Positions 23,680 through 32,200 of a stretch of DNA of 64,000 nucleotides are shown here, piece after piece (the first letter of the stretch is position 1; every line of letters begins with the position of its first letter). Source of the DNA: Jeotgalibacillus malaysiensis (GTDB taxonomy: Bacteria > Bacillota > Bacilli > Bacillales > Jeotgalibacillaceae). A program made the position numbers and the translations under genes. The stretch is taken from NCBI GenBank assembly GCA_000818095.1, contig CP009417.1:310001-374000 (forward strand). The letters run 5' to 3'. The notes below the pieces were generated by a model. That model made no database searches. It had not been told where the DNA came from and saw nothing but the letters and a program-made list of their open reading frames with translations.

Positions 23680-24630
23680 TTAATCAAGCGGTGCTCCAAT
23701 TTTTTTATTGATGAACCAAAAACATCCCAACATGACAATTGCAACACCACTTAGTCCGATTTGCCCCATCTGAGTGTTCAGCATGAAATCAACATACTCC
23801 GGTGAAAAAATGAATTGATAACCAATCATTGCTGGAATAGCACCTAGCATGATAAATGCTTCCCGCTTAGGACCTGCGATTTCTTTACGCAAGGTACTCT
23901 TTAATTTCTCACCTTCACGGTATTGCTTATGAACTTCCTTCATCAACTCATTACGTGAGTCTTTCGTTCCTAGAGAAGCAGAAATTTCATAGAACTCTGT
24001 TAGCAATAGAAGGTATGGATTCCCGATACGACGATGTAAATCACGCATGCCTTCATTGACAGGACGACCGTAATCAAGTTCTGAACGAAGCTTTCTCAAT
24101 TCTGTATACATCGGCTCATGCCCTTTGAAGTCATCCGTCGTGTCTTTCAATGCTTTTGCAAAATCCCCGTGTGAGGAATAGCGTTCAACGACTAACTTAA
24201 TGAATGAACCAACTTGTTTTTCAATCACAATCTGGCGACGGTTTCTGAAAAAGTCAATGACTTGTCCTGGGATAAAGAATCCGACAACGCCAAGCACTGG
24301 CAGTTGATAGATGCTCTTCATGAAAAACAAGGAGAATAGTGGCAACAGAATCGCCAACATAATCGTGACAATGCGATACTCTCCATACGTAGCATTAAAT
24401 CCTGCTTGCAACATCTTTGTCTCGATTTTGTATTTCTTCGACACCTCTACCCGTTCTTCCAGCAATGCCTCTAGTTTTTTCTTCAAGGCAAGTTCTCTCA
24501 AGCTAGTTTGAGATTGTCGCTTACGCATTTCCAAGATGTTTTCATCTTTCTCTTCATCTTTAGACATGACGGTCATCACTATCAGTCCTAACATAATCAG
24601 AACAAACAGTCCTACGAACCAAATCATCAT
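23680..24630 (-). CDS. TadB-like platform protein, Tad-2
   Basis: 316 aa from the ATG at 24630, preceded by AAAGGAGG; the frame is open to 24663. MMIWFVGLFVLIMLGLIVMT is the N-terminal anchor, a pair of helices lies at about 85-125, and a C-terminal pair ends the protein. The cytoplasmic F-domain contains SFIKLVVERYSSHGDFAKAL. It is the first gene of this half of Tad-2 and is divergent from the replication initiator. Its usual upstream partner, tadA, lies on the other side of the replication module. Confidence 0.82.
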   Translation of the reverse strand: MMIWFVGLFVLIMLGLIVMTVMSKDEEKDENILEMRKRQSQTSLRELALKKKLEALLEERVEVSKKYKIETKMLQAGFNATYGEYRIVTIMLAILLPLFSLFFMKSIYQLPVLGVVGFFIPGQVIDFFRNRRQIVIEKQVGSFIKLVVERYSSHGDFAKALKDTTDDFKGHEPMYTELRKLRSELDYGRPVNEGMRDLHRRIGNPYLLLLTEFYEISASLGTKDSRNELMKEVHKQYREGEKLKSTLRKEIAGPKREAFIMLGAIPAMIGYQFIFSPEYVDFMLNTQMGQIGLSGVAIVMLGCFWFINKKIGAPLD

Positions 24631-24805
24631 GCTATCATCCTCCTTTATTAAAATTACCTTCAAGCAGAGAGAACTTTATCGTCCCCCTTGCTGTTTAGAC
24701 AGTTTTTTCTTACTATGGTATGGAGATGATAGATTTAAAAACACTCGAAACGGTCGAATCTATGTTTAACAGTAGACGAAGGTTATTTTGAAAGCAGGTG
24801 ATAGA

Positions 24806-26251
24806 ATGACCGCAAAGAAAGCAGAACGAGATGAGAACAATGAAAAATTGGTCATCTCGATAAGAGAGGTTTTAGAAGAAAAGCAGTTGCTCGAACCATT
24901 GCGAAGGTATTCTGATGCACCCGTTGAAAGTCTAATCGGGTTTCTTTACGAATCACATTACCTAAACAAAGATGAGCAAGCCGTTTACAAACAGATAAAG
25001 AAAGACTCATTCTTCCGGACAAAACGAAGATGGGTAAAAACAGCAATCAAGAATTTGGAAATGTCGAAGGCTCCAAATAAAGAGCTAAGAGCCAAGCAAG
25101 CCTTTTTAAAGAAATACATCCGACAGTTTGGTATCAATCAGTTCCAAAAAGAATTTGAAGTGAAATCGGTTGAAGAATACATGGAAAATACAAAGGAAGA
25201 GCTTGAAAATTGGGCAGACAGTGAAGTGATGCCGATTCACAGTTATCCATATTTTGAAGAGAAAACAGCACGACAGCATAAGACGGCAATTCAAACGGAC
25301 TTGCTCATCGTCATCGGTGAGTTTTTAATCAGCAACACATCATTCTTCAAACCAACCGTTTATCAATCACCAAACATTGCCATCAATACATCCTTCTTTG
25401 GCGTATCAAAGCGAGGAAAAATTGAATTGGATAAGACACCGATGAGAGCGGAATATGATGAATTGGCAACTTCAAAAGAATACTATCCGGCTATCAGGAA
25501 GAACAAAAAGGGAGCCGGGAATGTCAACATTCTGGTCAGCAGTGATTTTGTAAATGATTTAAATAAAAAAGTGCCAGACCTTGACGCAAAGGATTTCGAG
25601 TTATTTCTAGACGTCTTGAATTATCGTGACGCTTCGTTTCAGGCAAGTCGTCGAATTCAGTTCCCTTTGTCAGAGCTTGTCCAACAGATTTATGGTTCTG
25701 ACGGGAGTAAAAACTATGAAATGACCATTGAGCGGCTCCTGAAACTTGCGAATTATCGGGTCACAGAATCTACGGCTGAAGGCGAATACTTTGTAAAAGG
25801 ACTATTTTCTTCGGTGAAGATACAGAATGACACGAAAGATAAAAACGGTGGAAAGATAGTGACAGCCTTTGTATCAGAAGATGTGTACGATGACTATTTG
25901 AGACAGCAGGTCGTCAATATCTATAGTGATAAGGTGAAAGAGTTGAAAGGTCACTATGCCTATCATTTGGTTTTTGTTCTGCAAAAAGAACGACTGCAGG
26001 CACACCAGGCTCAAGAAGAAAATCCCGTGAAACGGAAATGGCTAGACTTTGGCTATTCCATCCGATTCAACCGCCGTTCAAAGAAAGAAAATCTAGAAGA
26101 ATTTGAAGAAGCGGTAAGACTCATAAAAGAACAACAATTTTTAATACAAGATTATTATCGTTCAGGAGAGTACTATTTCTTCACCTTCTTTCCCCTCTCT
26201 CCACTCGAACTTGAAAACGATTCTGACCGTACCAAAACGTATTTGAACTGA
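24806..26251 (+). CDS. rep: Replication initiator protein with winged-helix domains
   Basis: 481 aa from the ATG at 24806 (AGGTGA upstream; the frame is open from a TTG at 24788). Two winged-helix-like parts can be seen: AKDFELFLDVLNYRDASFQA and RIQFPLSELVQQIYG (about 270-320), and a C-terminal unit with KELKGHYAYHLVFVLQKER and a final FFTFFPLS strand. This is the arrangement of Rep_3-type iteron-binding initiators. Seven iterons follow immediately after its terminator, which strongly supports the call. The N-terminal 150 residues are an extra helical domain. Confidence 0.75.
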   Translation: MTAKKAERDENNEKLVISIREVLEEKQLLEPLRRYSDAPVESLIGFLYESHYLNKDEQAVYKQIKKDSFFRTKRRWVKTAIKNLEMSKAPNKELRAKQAFLKKYIRQFGINQFQKEFEVKSVEEYMENTKEELENWADSEVMPIHSYPYFEEKTARQHKTAIQTDLLIVIGEFLISNTSFFKPTVYQSPNIAINTSFFGVSKRGKIELDKTPMRAEYDELATSKEYYPAIRKNKKGAGNVNILVSSDFVNDLNKKVPDLDAKDFELFLDVLNYRDASFQASRRIQFPLSELVQQIYGSDGSKNYEMTIERLLKLANYRVTESTAEGEYFVKGLFSSVKIQNDTKDKNGGKIVTAFVSEDVYDDYLRQQVVNIYSDKVKELKGHYAYHLVFVLQKERLQAHQAQEENPVKRKWLDFGYSIRFNRRSKKENLEEFEEAVRLIKEQQFLIQDYYRSGEYYFFTFFPLSPLELENDSDRTKTYLN

Positions 26252-26275
26252 GGAATTACTCCTCAGTTCTTTTTC
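26246..26275 (+). terminator. Terminator after the initiator gene
   Basis: AACTGAGGA ATTA CTCCTCAGTT hairpin then CTTTTTC; it includes the stop codon and separates rep from the iterons. Confidence 0.85.
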
Positions 26276-26304
26276 AATACTCATTTTTTTGAGTAATGTG
26301 CTCT

Positions 26305-26750
26305 AAATCTCCGTACTGAAATGCAAAAACGCCAATCCTTGCTCTAAAACTCCGTACTGAAATGTCATTTCTGCAGATTTTATGTAAAAGGAGTGAAATC
26401 GTAAAAAAAATATCGAATTTTGGTGTTTTTTTGATGTTTTTTTTAATAGATTTCTGATGGAAAATCATCAGATTTGTTCTAAATCTCCGTACTGAAACGT
26501 CATTTTGCCCTTTTTTGCACTGGAACTCCGTACTGAAATGTAAAACTCTTTATTTTTGCTCCGAAACTCCGTACTGAAACGTCATTTTTTGTGATTGTTT
26601 TTTCAACGATAGCTCGTGAACGTTGTCCTTACGCCATTTCTTCATTTTTGCTCCAAAACTCCGTACTGAAATGCAATGTTTTTTGCCCCTGAAAATTCAG
26701 TCATATCAAGGGGTACAGCGTTTTTGCTCAAAATCTCCGTACCGAAATGT
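26305..26750. other. oriV: Plasmid replication origin with seven iterons
   Basis: The core CTCCGTACTGAAAYG starts at 26309, 26350, 26485, 26526, 26567, 26659 and 26735 (the last has one change, ACCG). All face the same way; several are 41 bases apart. A preceding G(C/T)TCTAAA or GCTCCAAAA and following TCATTTT make units of about 25 bases. A very A+T-rich stretch (26395-26460) between iterons 2 and 3 could be the opening site. The gap 26252-26835 is explained by this origin. Confidence 0.85.
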
Positions 26751-26835
26751 CATTTTGACACCTCGTTTTTTCTTTTCCATAATGAGTACTAGATTACGTT
26801 ACAGGAAAAGTATGTTGCCGTCAGGAGGGACAATC

Positions 26836-27927
26836 ATGAGCGAAACTGGAACAATAATGAATCGACATATCATTCTTTCAAATAAGTTATTAGTTGCACT
26901 AAGTGGGATTAGCACATGGACATCCCGTGACGGTGAATATACATATGAAAAACACAATTACCATATCTCAAAACCCTATTTGGAGCAAAAATGGACGAAG
27001 TCCGCTATTCGACAATTTTTGGCTTATGTATCTCTTGCAAATCCGGAAGGACATATTTATTTTGCGTCGGAAGAAGAACTGTCGAAGCTGATTCATTGTT
27101 CCGTTCGAACGATTCAGGAGAACAATAAATCGTTTGAAAAACATGGTATCATTCAATTCCAGCGTATCTGGGGTGAGTTTCTAGATATCCACATCTGTGA
27201 TTATACAAAAGAAGTACGTGACCTTGACGTGACGGATTCTGGTGAAGTCTCTTCTCGCACCGGATACACGTCTGTTTGGCATGAAGTAATGGGCGAGCTC
27301 TTCAAGATTGAAAACATCAATGAGCTACGTCTTGCTTTGCGTTGTCTTTTGCTTCATGAAAAAGAAGTTCATGTTCAACAGCTGGACGAAGCAATTTTGT
27401 CCTATGACGAAATTAAAGGATTCTTGCCAAAATACATCGGCTACAAGAAAGCGATTAAACAGCTAACTGACAATCTTTCGAACATCTTCCACATCTCCTG
27501 CCTTGAGAGCAAAGAGATGGTAAAAGAATTGTTCCACAGACAAACCAAGAAACGTCCAAGTCTGATGAAAAAACTCGCAAAGCCATTTGCTCTTTCCTTT
27601 GAAATCATGAAATCTGACGATAGTCGTCTCATTCGTGATAAAGAGCGTGGGGAAACGATGATTCACTGGTTTGAATTTAAAAAGACTGCAAGGAATTATT
27701 TGGCTGTAGATAAGGCTGGCATCAACCAGAAAGACCTCAATACATTATCTGATACATATGGTTCATCCGTTGTAAAGGAAGGCTTAGAACGCATCCTACG
27801 AGTCTTTGAACAGAATGAATATGGTCACCGTCTTCACATCTTATATGATGAATTTAAATCTGAACCTTATCAATTCGTCAAAAAACGCATCCACTCTCTC
27901 TATCTTTCAAAATCAGCTCTTATGTAA
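26836..27927 (+). CDS. Unknown protein beside the origin, probable second replication protein
   Basis: 363 aa from the ATG at 26836, which has AGGAGGGAC upstream; the frame stays open leftwards through the iterons but without a binding site. A helix-turn-helix-like unit lies at about residues 60-105 (EEELSKLIHCSVRTIQENNK), as in winged-helix replication proteins. The rest is helical and basic. It is next to the iterons and co-oriented with rep, so a role in initiation or helicase loading is likely but unproved. Not DnaD by any motif I can see. Confidence 0.65.
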   Translation: MSETGTIMNRHIILSNKLLVALSGISTWTSRDGEYTYEKHNYHISKPYLEQKWTKSAIRQFLAYVSLANPEGHIYFASEEELSKLIHCSVRTIQENNKSFEKHGIIQFQRIWGEFLDIHICDYTKEVRDLDVTDSGEVSSRTGYTSVWHEVMGELFKIENINELRLALRCLLLHEKEVHVQQLDEAILSYDEIKGFLPKYIGYKKAIKQLTDNLSNIFHISCLESKEMVKELFHRQTKKRPSLMKKLAKPFALSFEIMKSDDSRLIRDKERGETMIHWFEFKKTARNYLAVDKAGINQKDLNTLSDTYGSSVVKEGLERILRVFEQNEYGHRLHILYDEFKSEPYQFVKKRIHSLYLSKSALM

Positions 27928-27937
27928 GGGCTTTTTT
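27915..27937 (+). terminator. Terminator of the replication module
   Basis: AGCTCTTA TG TAAGGGCT hairpin followed by TTTTTTG, overlapping the gene end. Confidence 0.75.
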
Positions 27938-28116
27938 GTCATGCCTTTTTTCTTCATTTGTTTCATTATTGAGGTCTGTTTTTCTACATTTTAATGTGAG
28001 CACAAATTTTTAAGCTTATTCTGAAACGCTCAACCTGAACGGAATACCTTTTTTTACCTTTTTTCGAAAAAAATCAAATAAAGTCTGTAAGTTTTCATAA
28101 AGGGTGTGTGATTATT

Positions 28117-28251
28117 ATGGAACATCCTAGAGATTTCAAATTTGACGGCAAAAAGAAAAGCCCTCCCCTCTCTTTTTCCAAACCGATAAATCAGCTGAAA
28201 ACAGGATGGGGACAGGCTCTATGGTCATTGTCGTTTTCACAACTTCTTTAA
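28117..28251 (+). CDS. Possible small gene, 44 aa
   Basis: In the 408-base gap 27928-28335 this is the only frame of interest: MEHPRDFKFDGKKKSPPLSF and then a hydrophobic, Trp-containing end (GWGQALWSLSFSQLL). AAAGGG lies 12 bases before the ATG, which is far. A basic start and hydrophobic end could make it a small membrane-bound peptide. The rest of the gap is A+T-rich with no other feature seen. Weakly supported. Confidence 0.3.
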   Translation: MEHPRDFKFDGKKKSPPLSFSKPINQLKTGWGQALWSLSFSQLL

Positions 28252-28335
28252 TTTCTTTTTAACTTCATCTTTAACAGTATTCAATACTATCTAAAAGAAG
28301 ACGAGTTAGATTCGTTTATTTAAAAATGAAAATTA

Positions 28336-29727
28336 TTAGCTCCATCCTTCGACAAAATGTTTGATGTCATCACGTTTTACACCACGACGCAACATTAATT
28401 TTGCTTTTTCAGGATGCATCTTATTTACCATCTTATACTCTTCTGTTTCAAAGTCAAACTCGAAAATCGGCTTTAATGACACTCGTCCTGTTTCATCGTC
28501 AAATGTAACTTCTGAAATAATCGACACTCGACGACCAATACCAGGGATATCATCTTGAATCGCAATGTAATCAATAGCAGAACCGATAATACGCTCAACA
28601 ACATCAATACCTAATGCAGGCATTGCCGATAAGTACTTCGTTACCAGACGGTTGATGATGTTAATTGGCTTCCCACCGTGCATGGTGAAAATCGTAGAGT
28701 GACCAGTCTCTGCGGCTTCTACCGCCGCTTGAGCCTCCTTACCACGAACCTCCCCTACTACGATATACTTCGGCTTCAAACGAAGAGCAGTCAGGATGAT
28801 ATCATATAGCTCTACGGCTAATTGTGGGTTACTGTTTTTATGAGAGACAAGTTCGAGTGTGTGGTCGTTTTGAGGGAATAGCTCCTGTGTATCTTCACAG
28901 ACGAGCATCCGCTTATTAGAGAGGGTAACGTAGTGGTCTAAGAGGGCACGAATCGTTGTCGTTTTACCAGAACCAGTAATTCCGGCATAAATCAGGTTGA
29001 GTTCACCCAAGATGGCTTGTCCTAAAAACTCAGAGATTTCTGGACTTAATACACCTTGCTCGACAATTTGATTGAGGGTGATATGCGATTCTTTGTGCTT
29101 CCGGAAAGTGATGGAAAAATCTTTCGGAGAAACCATTTTGGAAGTCGCTTGAATACGGTCTCCATAGAACTCCGCATCTACAATTTTATTCTCTCCGTTG
29201 TCCACAACCTTACCTACACCAGCTCCCCCATCTCGAAGCACTCGTTCAATAAATTCCTGATAGTGTTTTGGTGAACGGAAGTGATATGGATACTTTTCAT
29301 TCTCCCCGTCTTTTTCAATATAAATCTTGTTCCAACCCATGCAGAAAATATCAGACACTTTCGGGTCATAAAAAGCTTTTGCTAAGACAGAGTAACCGAC
29401 AAATTCTTCCGCCGCCATATCGATAAATAGCTCTGGGTCGTTTTCATATTCACGAACCCGGATGTTCCGACCATATACGACATCCCGGATTTCAGCACGA
29501 CTTTCTTCTAGCACAAGGCGAAGAGCGGCTTTATCTTTCACCACTTCTTCTCGATTCTTCTTATCGCTACCGGTATCGTCATCTGTCAGTTGTTTTTTCT
29601 TTTCTGTGATAAAATGACGAACTTCTTCTAATGCATCCTCAAATGTATAAATGGTTCCGGTCTCCCGAATCCCTTTCATTTTTTGCATGTCTTTTTTAAA
29701 ACTCTTAAAATTTTTCTCGATTGACAT
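28336..29727 (-). CDS. TadA/CpaF-type secretion ATPase, Tad-2
   Basis: 463 aa, start set by AAAGGAGAG. Walker A is GITGSGKTTTIRALL (about residue 250), the Asp box VCEDTQELFP, Walker B region YIVVGEVRGKEAQAAVEAA and the His box HSTIFTMHGG. All are typical of CpaF/TadA. It lacks the N-terminal extension of the Tad-1 enzyme. In most Tad loci tadB follows directly; here the replication module lies between tadA and tadB. Confidence 0.93.
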   Translation of the reverse strand: MSIEKNFKSFKKDMQKMKGIRETGTIYTFEDALEEVRHFITEKKKQLTDDDTGSDKKNREEVVKDKAALRLVLEESRAEIRDVVYGRNIRVREYENDPELFIDMAAEEFVGYSVLAKAFYDPKVSDIFCMGWNKIYIEKDGENEKYPYHFRSPKHYQEFIERVLRDGGAGVGKVVDNGENKIVDAEFYGDRIQATSKMVSPKDFSITFRKHKESHITLNQIVEQGVLSPEISEFLGQAILGELNLIYAGITGSGKTTTIRALLDHYVTLSNKRMLVCEDTQELFPQNDHTLELVSHKNSNPQLAVELYDIILTALRLKPKYIVVGEVRGKEAQAAVEAAETGHSTIFTMHGGKPINIINRLVTKYLSAMPALGIDVVERIIGSAIDYIAIQDDIPGIGRRVSIISEVTFDDETGRVSLKPIFEFDFETEEYKMVNKMHPEKAKLMLRRGVKRDDIKHFVEGWS

Positions 29728-29771
29728 TCAACATCTCTCCTTTGTATCTATTTTTTTATGAAAGAATACGA

Positions 29772-29837
29772 GGTGACGAATCACCCCGCTCCTCTGTCAC
29801 TATTTTCGTTCCTCCGTCTCTATTTTCGTTCCTCCGT
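29772..29837 (-). repeat. Tandem 20-bp repeats with GGAGG between cpaE-like and tadA genes
   Basis: Minus strand: ACGGAGGAACGAAAATAG occurs twice at a 20-base period (ends at about 29837 and 29817), followed by a worn third copy ACAGAGGAG and a GGTGA CGAA TCACC hairpin (29772-29785). It comes directly after the stop of the CpaE-like gene and before tadA. Possibly binding sites for an RNA-binding or ribosome-related protein. Confidence 0.55.
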
Positions 29838-29839
29838 TA

Positions 29840-31270
29840 TTAACGAGAGAAGAATCCTTTTCTCTTCTTGCCGTCAGAAAATTCTTCTTTTTGCTTTTCG
29901 TATTCTTTTTCAAGCCACTCCAAGTTATCAATCTCCCAAATCTGATTCGCAATTCGAGCAAATTCTAATCGAGGCAATAGCGTATACGGAGCACCCGTTT
30001 CATCTAAGACAATTGGTTCAGCAGAATACAGGCGGTTCAAGAATACAGATTTTGGAATCATTGGGAGTGTTCCTGCAAGATTGAAATCACTATCTCGAAC
30101 GTGTTCAGCGGTAAAGACCAATTCTTCGGGTTCTTCCACGCCATACATTTTCATGTATTCCGGAACATAGTCCTCGTTTAATATATATTCGACCTTATGG
30201 AGAATCTCAAGATTTTCAAGTGTCGTTTTATAACGGGTATTATTTCGGACATTATTGAAATCAAGGTTTAGGACGTAATAGGTTTTGGTAGCTAACCGTA
30301 ATAGCGGGTAGGTTGTAACGTGGGCGAGAGAAGAGTTCGTGTCGATGAAGACGATATCGAATTCGTTTGCAATGAGTTCGACAAGGTAGATATATTGGAA
30401 GGGCTGAATGTTTTCAATTTCTTCCATCGTCAGTTTCGAACCTGTCAAAACAAAGAGGTTCTTGACCTTATGATAAGGACGGAAGCATTCTAAAACAAAT
30501 CGGTTCACCGATTCTACTTTCTCCATATCATCTGATAGGTCTCCTTTGTCATTGACAATCGTTGCGATTTTCTCCATCGCTGTCTTTAAATTGTACTTGT
30601 CATCTTCAATAGAAAGAAGTGTACCAAGCGATAGATTCTGCAAGTCGGCTTCAACCAGTGCGACTCGTGGTGCTTTCCCGTCTTTTTTCTTCCCATACTT
30701 TGCGACAATGGTCGAAAGATTGACCGAGATAAAACTTTTCCCTGTCCCTGGTTTAATGGAAGAAATATTGAATACGTTCTTGTAGCCATCCTCTTCAACA
30801 TCATCCTGTTCTAGTTCTTCTTCGAGCTCAAACAATGAGTTGTTTTTCTCTGAAGCTTTTTTGTGGTATTTAAGGAGAAATTCAACATCTTCCCGGCGTA
30901 CAGGATTTTCCATCGCATATTGAATTTGCGTTGGTGTTACACTTTTCTCAATTAAAAACGGATAAATACCTGCTAAAACGAGTGAACCCAGTGCCATGAC
31001 TCGTGGAACATCGTTTGCATTTGGTGCAACCGTCATGTATAAAATTCGAATCGAAGGTTTCTCCATTTTGATTCGTGATAAAATATCGGTCAAATCTTCT
31101 GTTCCTGACAGCATATCAGAAACTAAGACGATATCCGGATTCAAGTTTTTGACGGAAGCAATAAGTTCTCTTCGGTAGTTGACCTGTCCAATAAATTGAT
31201 ATCCTTGGAACTTCGTCACTGTTTCGTCCATTTTTTTAAATCCTGTTGCAAGCAATACATCGTTACGCAT
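29840..31270 (-). CDS. CpaE-like protein: receiver-like plus ATPase, Tad-2
   Basis: 476 aa from the ATG at 31270 (AAAGGGGGAATT leader); the frame is open to 31558 without support. Residues 1-130 form a receiver-like domain without clear phosphorylation residues (NPDIVLVSDMLSGTEDL). The second half is a MinD/ParA-type ATPase with a complete P-loop KPGTGKSFISVN and a VALVEADLQNLSLGTLL switch. CpaE/TadZ proteins set pilus position. Of the CpaE-like proteins here, only this one keeps a standard P-loop. Confidence 0.85.
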   Translation of the reverse strand: MRNDVLLATGFKKMDETVTKFQGYQFIGQVNYRRELIASVKNLNPDIVLVSDMLSGTEDLTDILSRIKMEKPSIRILYMTVAPNANDVPRVMALGSLVLAGIYPFLIEKSVTPTQIQYAMENPVRREDVEFLLKYHKKASEKNNSLFELEEELEQDDVEEDGYKNVFNISSIKPGTGKSFISVNLSTIVAKYGKKKDGKAPRVALVEADLQNLSLGTLLSIEDDKYNLKTAMEKIATIVNDKGDLSDDMEKVESVNRFVLECFRPYHKVKNLFVLTGSKLTMEEIENIQPFQYIYLVELIANEFDIVFIDTNSSLAHVTTYPLLRLATKTYYVLNLDFNNVRNNTRYKTTLENLEILHKVEYILNEDYVPEYMKMYGVEEPEELVFTAEHVRDSDFNLAGTLPMIPKSVFLNRLYSAEPIVLDETGAPYTLLPRLEFARIANQIWEIDNLEWLEKEYEKQKEEFSDGKKRKGFFSR

Positions 31271-31372
31271 AAAAAAATTCCCCCTTTGAATCGTTCTTTC
31301 CAGAATTGTTACTTGTATGATACACAACCCCCACCTTTTTTCATTACAAAATCGTGCTTTAGCAAGAACGAA

Positions 31373-31402
31373 GAAAAAAGAGAGCCCTTTCGGAACTCTC
31401 TT
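31373..31402 (-). terminator. Terminator between the CpaB-like and CpaE-like genes, Tad-2
   Basis: Minus strand: AAGAGAGTTCC / GGGCTCTCTT hairpin then TTTTCTTCG, overlapping the CpaB-like stop. Confidence 0.8.
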
Positions 31403-32186
31403 ATTTGTTTGATTCTGCCATTCCTTCACCAGAGAAGACTTTCGAGAAGTCACCATGGATGTATCCCGGAGAATCGTAGTTTTGTGAATCATTGAAGCGT
31501 CCGACAATTCGAACCTCACCAGTATTGAGTCGAGCCGTAATTTCTTCTGCTTGGTCAAGTGTGACAGCTAAGATAAGTTGAGCAAGCTCGCCTGTATCCT
31601 GTGGCGTTTCTAGTTCTTCACCTTCTTGGACTGCTTGGTCACCTTTCACGTTTTGCGTGCGGTCACGATACTCAAATCCTTCTGATGTTGTCGCCGCATA
31701 AACAAGAACATCACTCATGAATGTCTTCGAGTAGCTGTAGCTCTTCCCGTCTTTAGACTCTTGCCCAACATAGACGAGGTCGATACGGTCACCACGTTTC
31801 ACGTTTCCACCAATACCTTCTGTATATGACACAGGAATCGAAACTTTGCGAAGCTTCGTTAAATCGATGCTTTCAAACGGGTCAATGTTTTCCTTGTTCA
31901 CGACATTTGGTTTCACGACATATTCATTTTTGAATACTTTCGTCGAATTGTACTTTCCAACAATTTCTTTTGGCGATAACTCAAAGGTTGGGTTCACCGC
32001 TTTTTTCGGGATTTCGACTTCGATTAAATCAGAAGCTGAAATCTTTGTGTTCGGAGCGATGTCACGGCTAAATTGATAGACCTTGACTGGCTCAATTTGA
32101 TTCTGTGTGTAAACATAAAATCCACCGGCGAAGAGGATGACCCCCGACGCCTGTAGAAGCATCATTGCAATTTTTTTACCTTTCAT
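31401..32186 (-). CDS. CpaB/RcpC-like protein, Tad-2
   Basis: 261 aa. Membrane anchor at about residues 5-27, then an SAF domain (FSRDIAPNTKISASDLIEVE) and the RcpC domain (VSIPVSYTEGIGGNVKRGDR, IDLVYVG). CpaB proteins line or stabilise the pilus exit channel. Unlike the Tad-1 version it has no LysM domain. AAGGGGGAG precedes the ATG. It is 14 bases after the large CpaE-like gene. Confidence 0.85.
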   Translation of the reverse strand: MKGKKIAMMLLQASGVILFAGGFYVYTQNQIEPVKVYQFSRDIAPNTKISASDLIEVEIPKKAVNPTFELSPKEIVGKYNSTKVFKNEYVVKPNVVNKENIDPFESIDLTKLRKVSIPVSYTEGIGGNVKRGDRIDLVYVGQESKDGKSYSYSKTFMSDVLVYAATTSEGFEYRDRTQNVKGDQAVQEGEELETPQDTGELAQLILAVTLDQAEEITARLNTGEVRIVGRFNDSQNYDSPGYIHGDFSKVFSGEGMAESNK

Positions 32187-32200
32187 TTCCTATCTCCCCC

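Noticed and set aside
26305-26750. CRISPR array
   Set aside because: Repeats are 15-25 bases with uneven spacing (41 to 135), no unique equal-size spacers, and sit after a replication initiator; iterons are the better reading.
29758-30084. 108-aa open frame on the plus strand
   Set aside because: Antisense to the end of the CpaE-like gene and made partly of the 20-bp repeats; no promoter or ribosome site.
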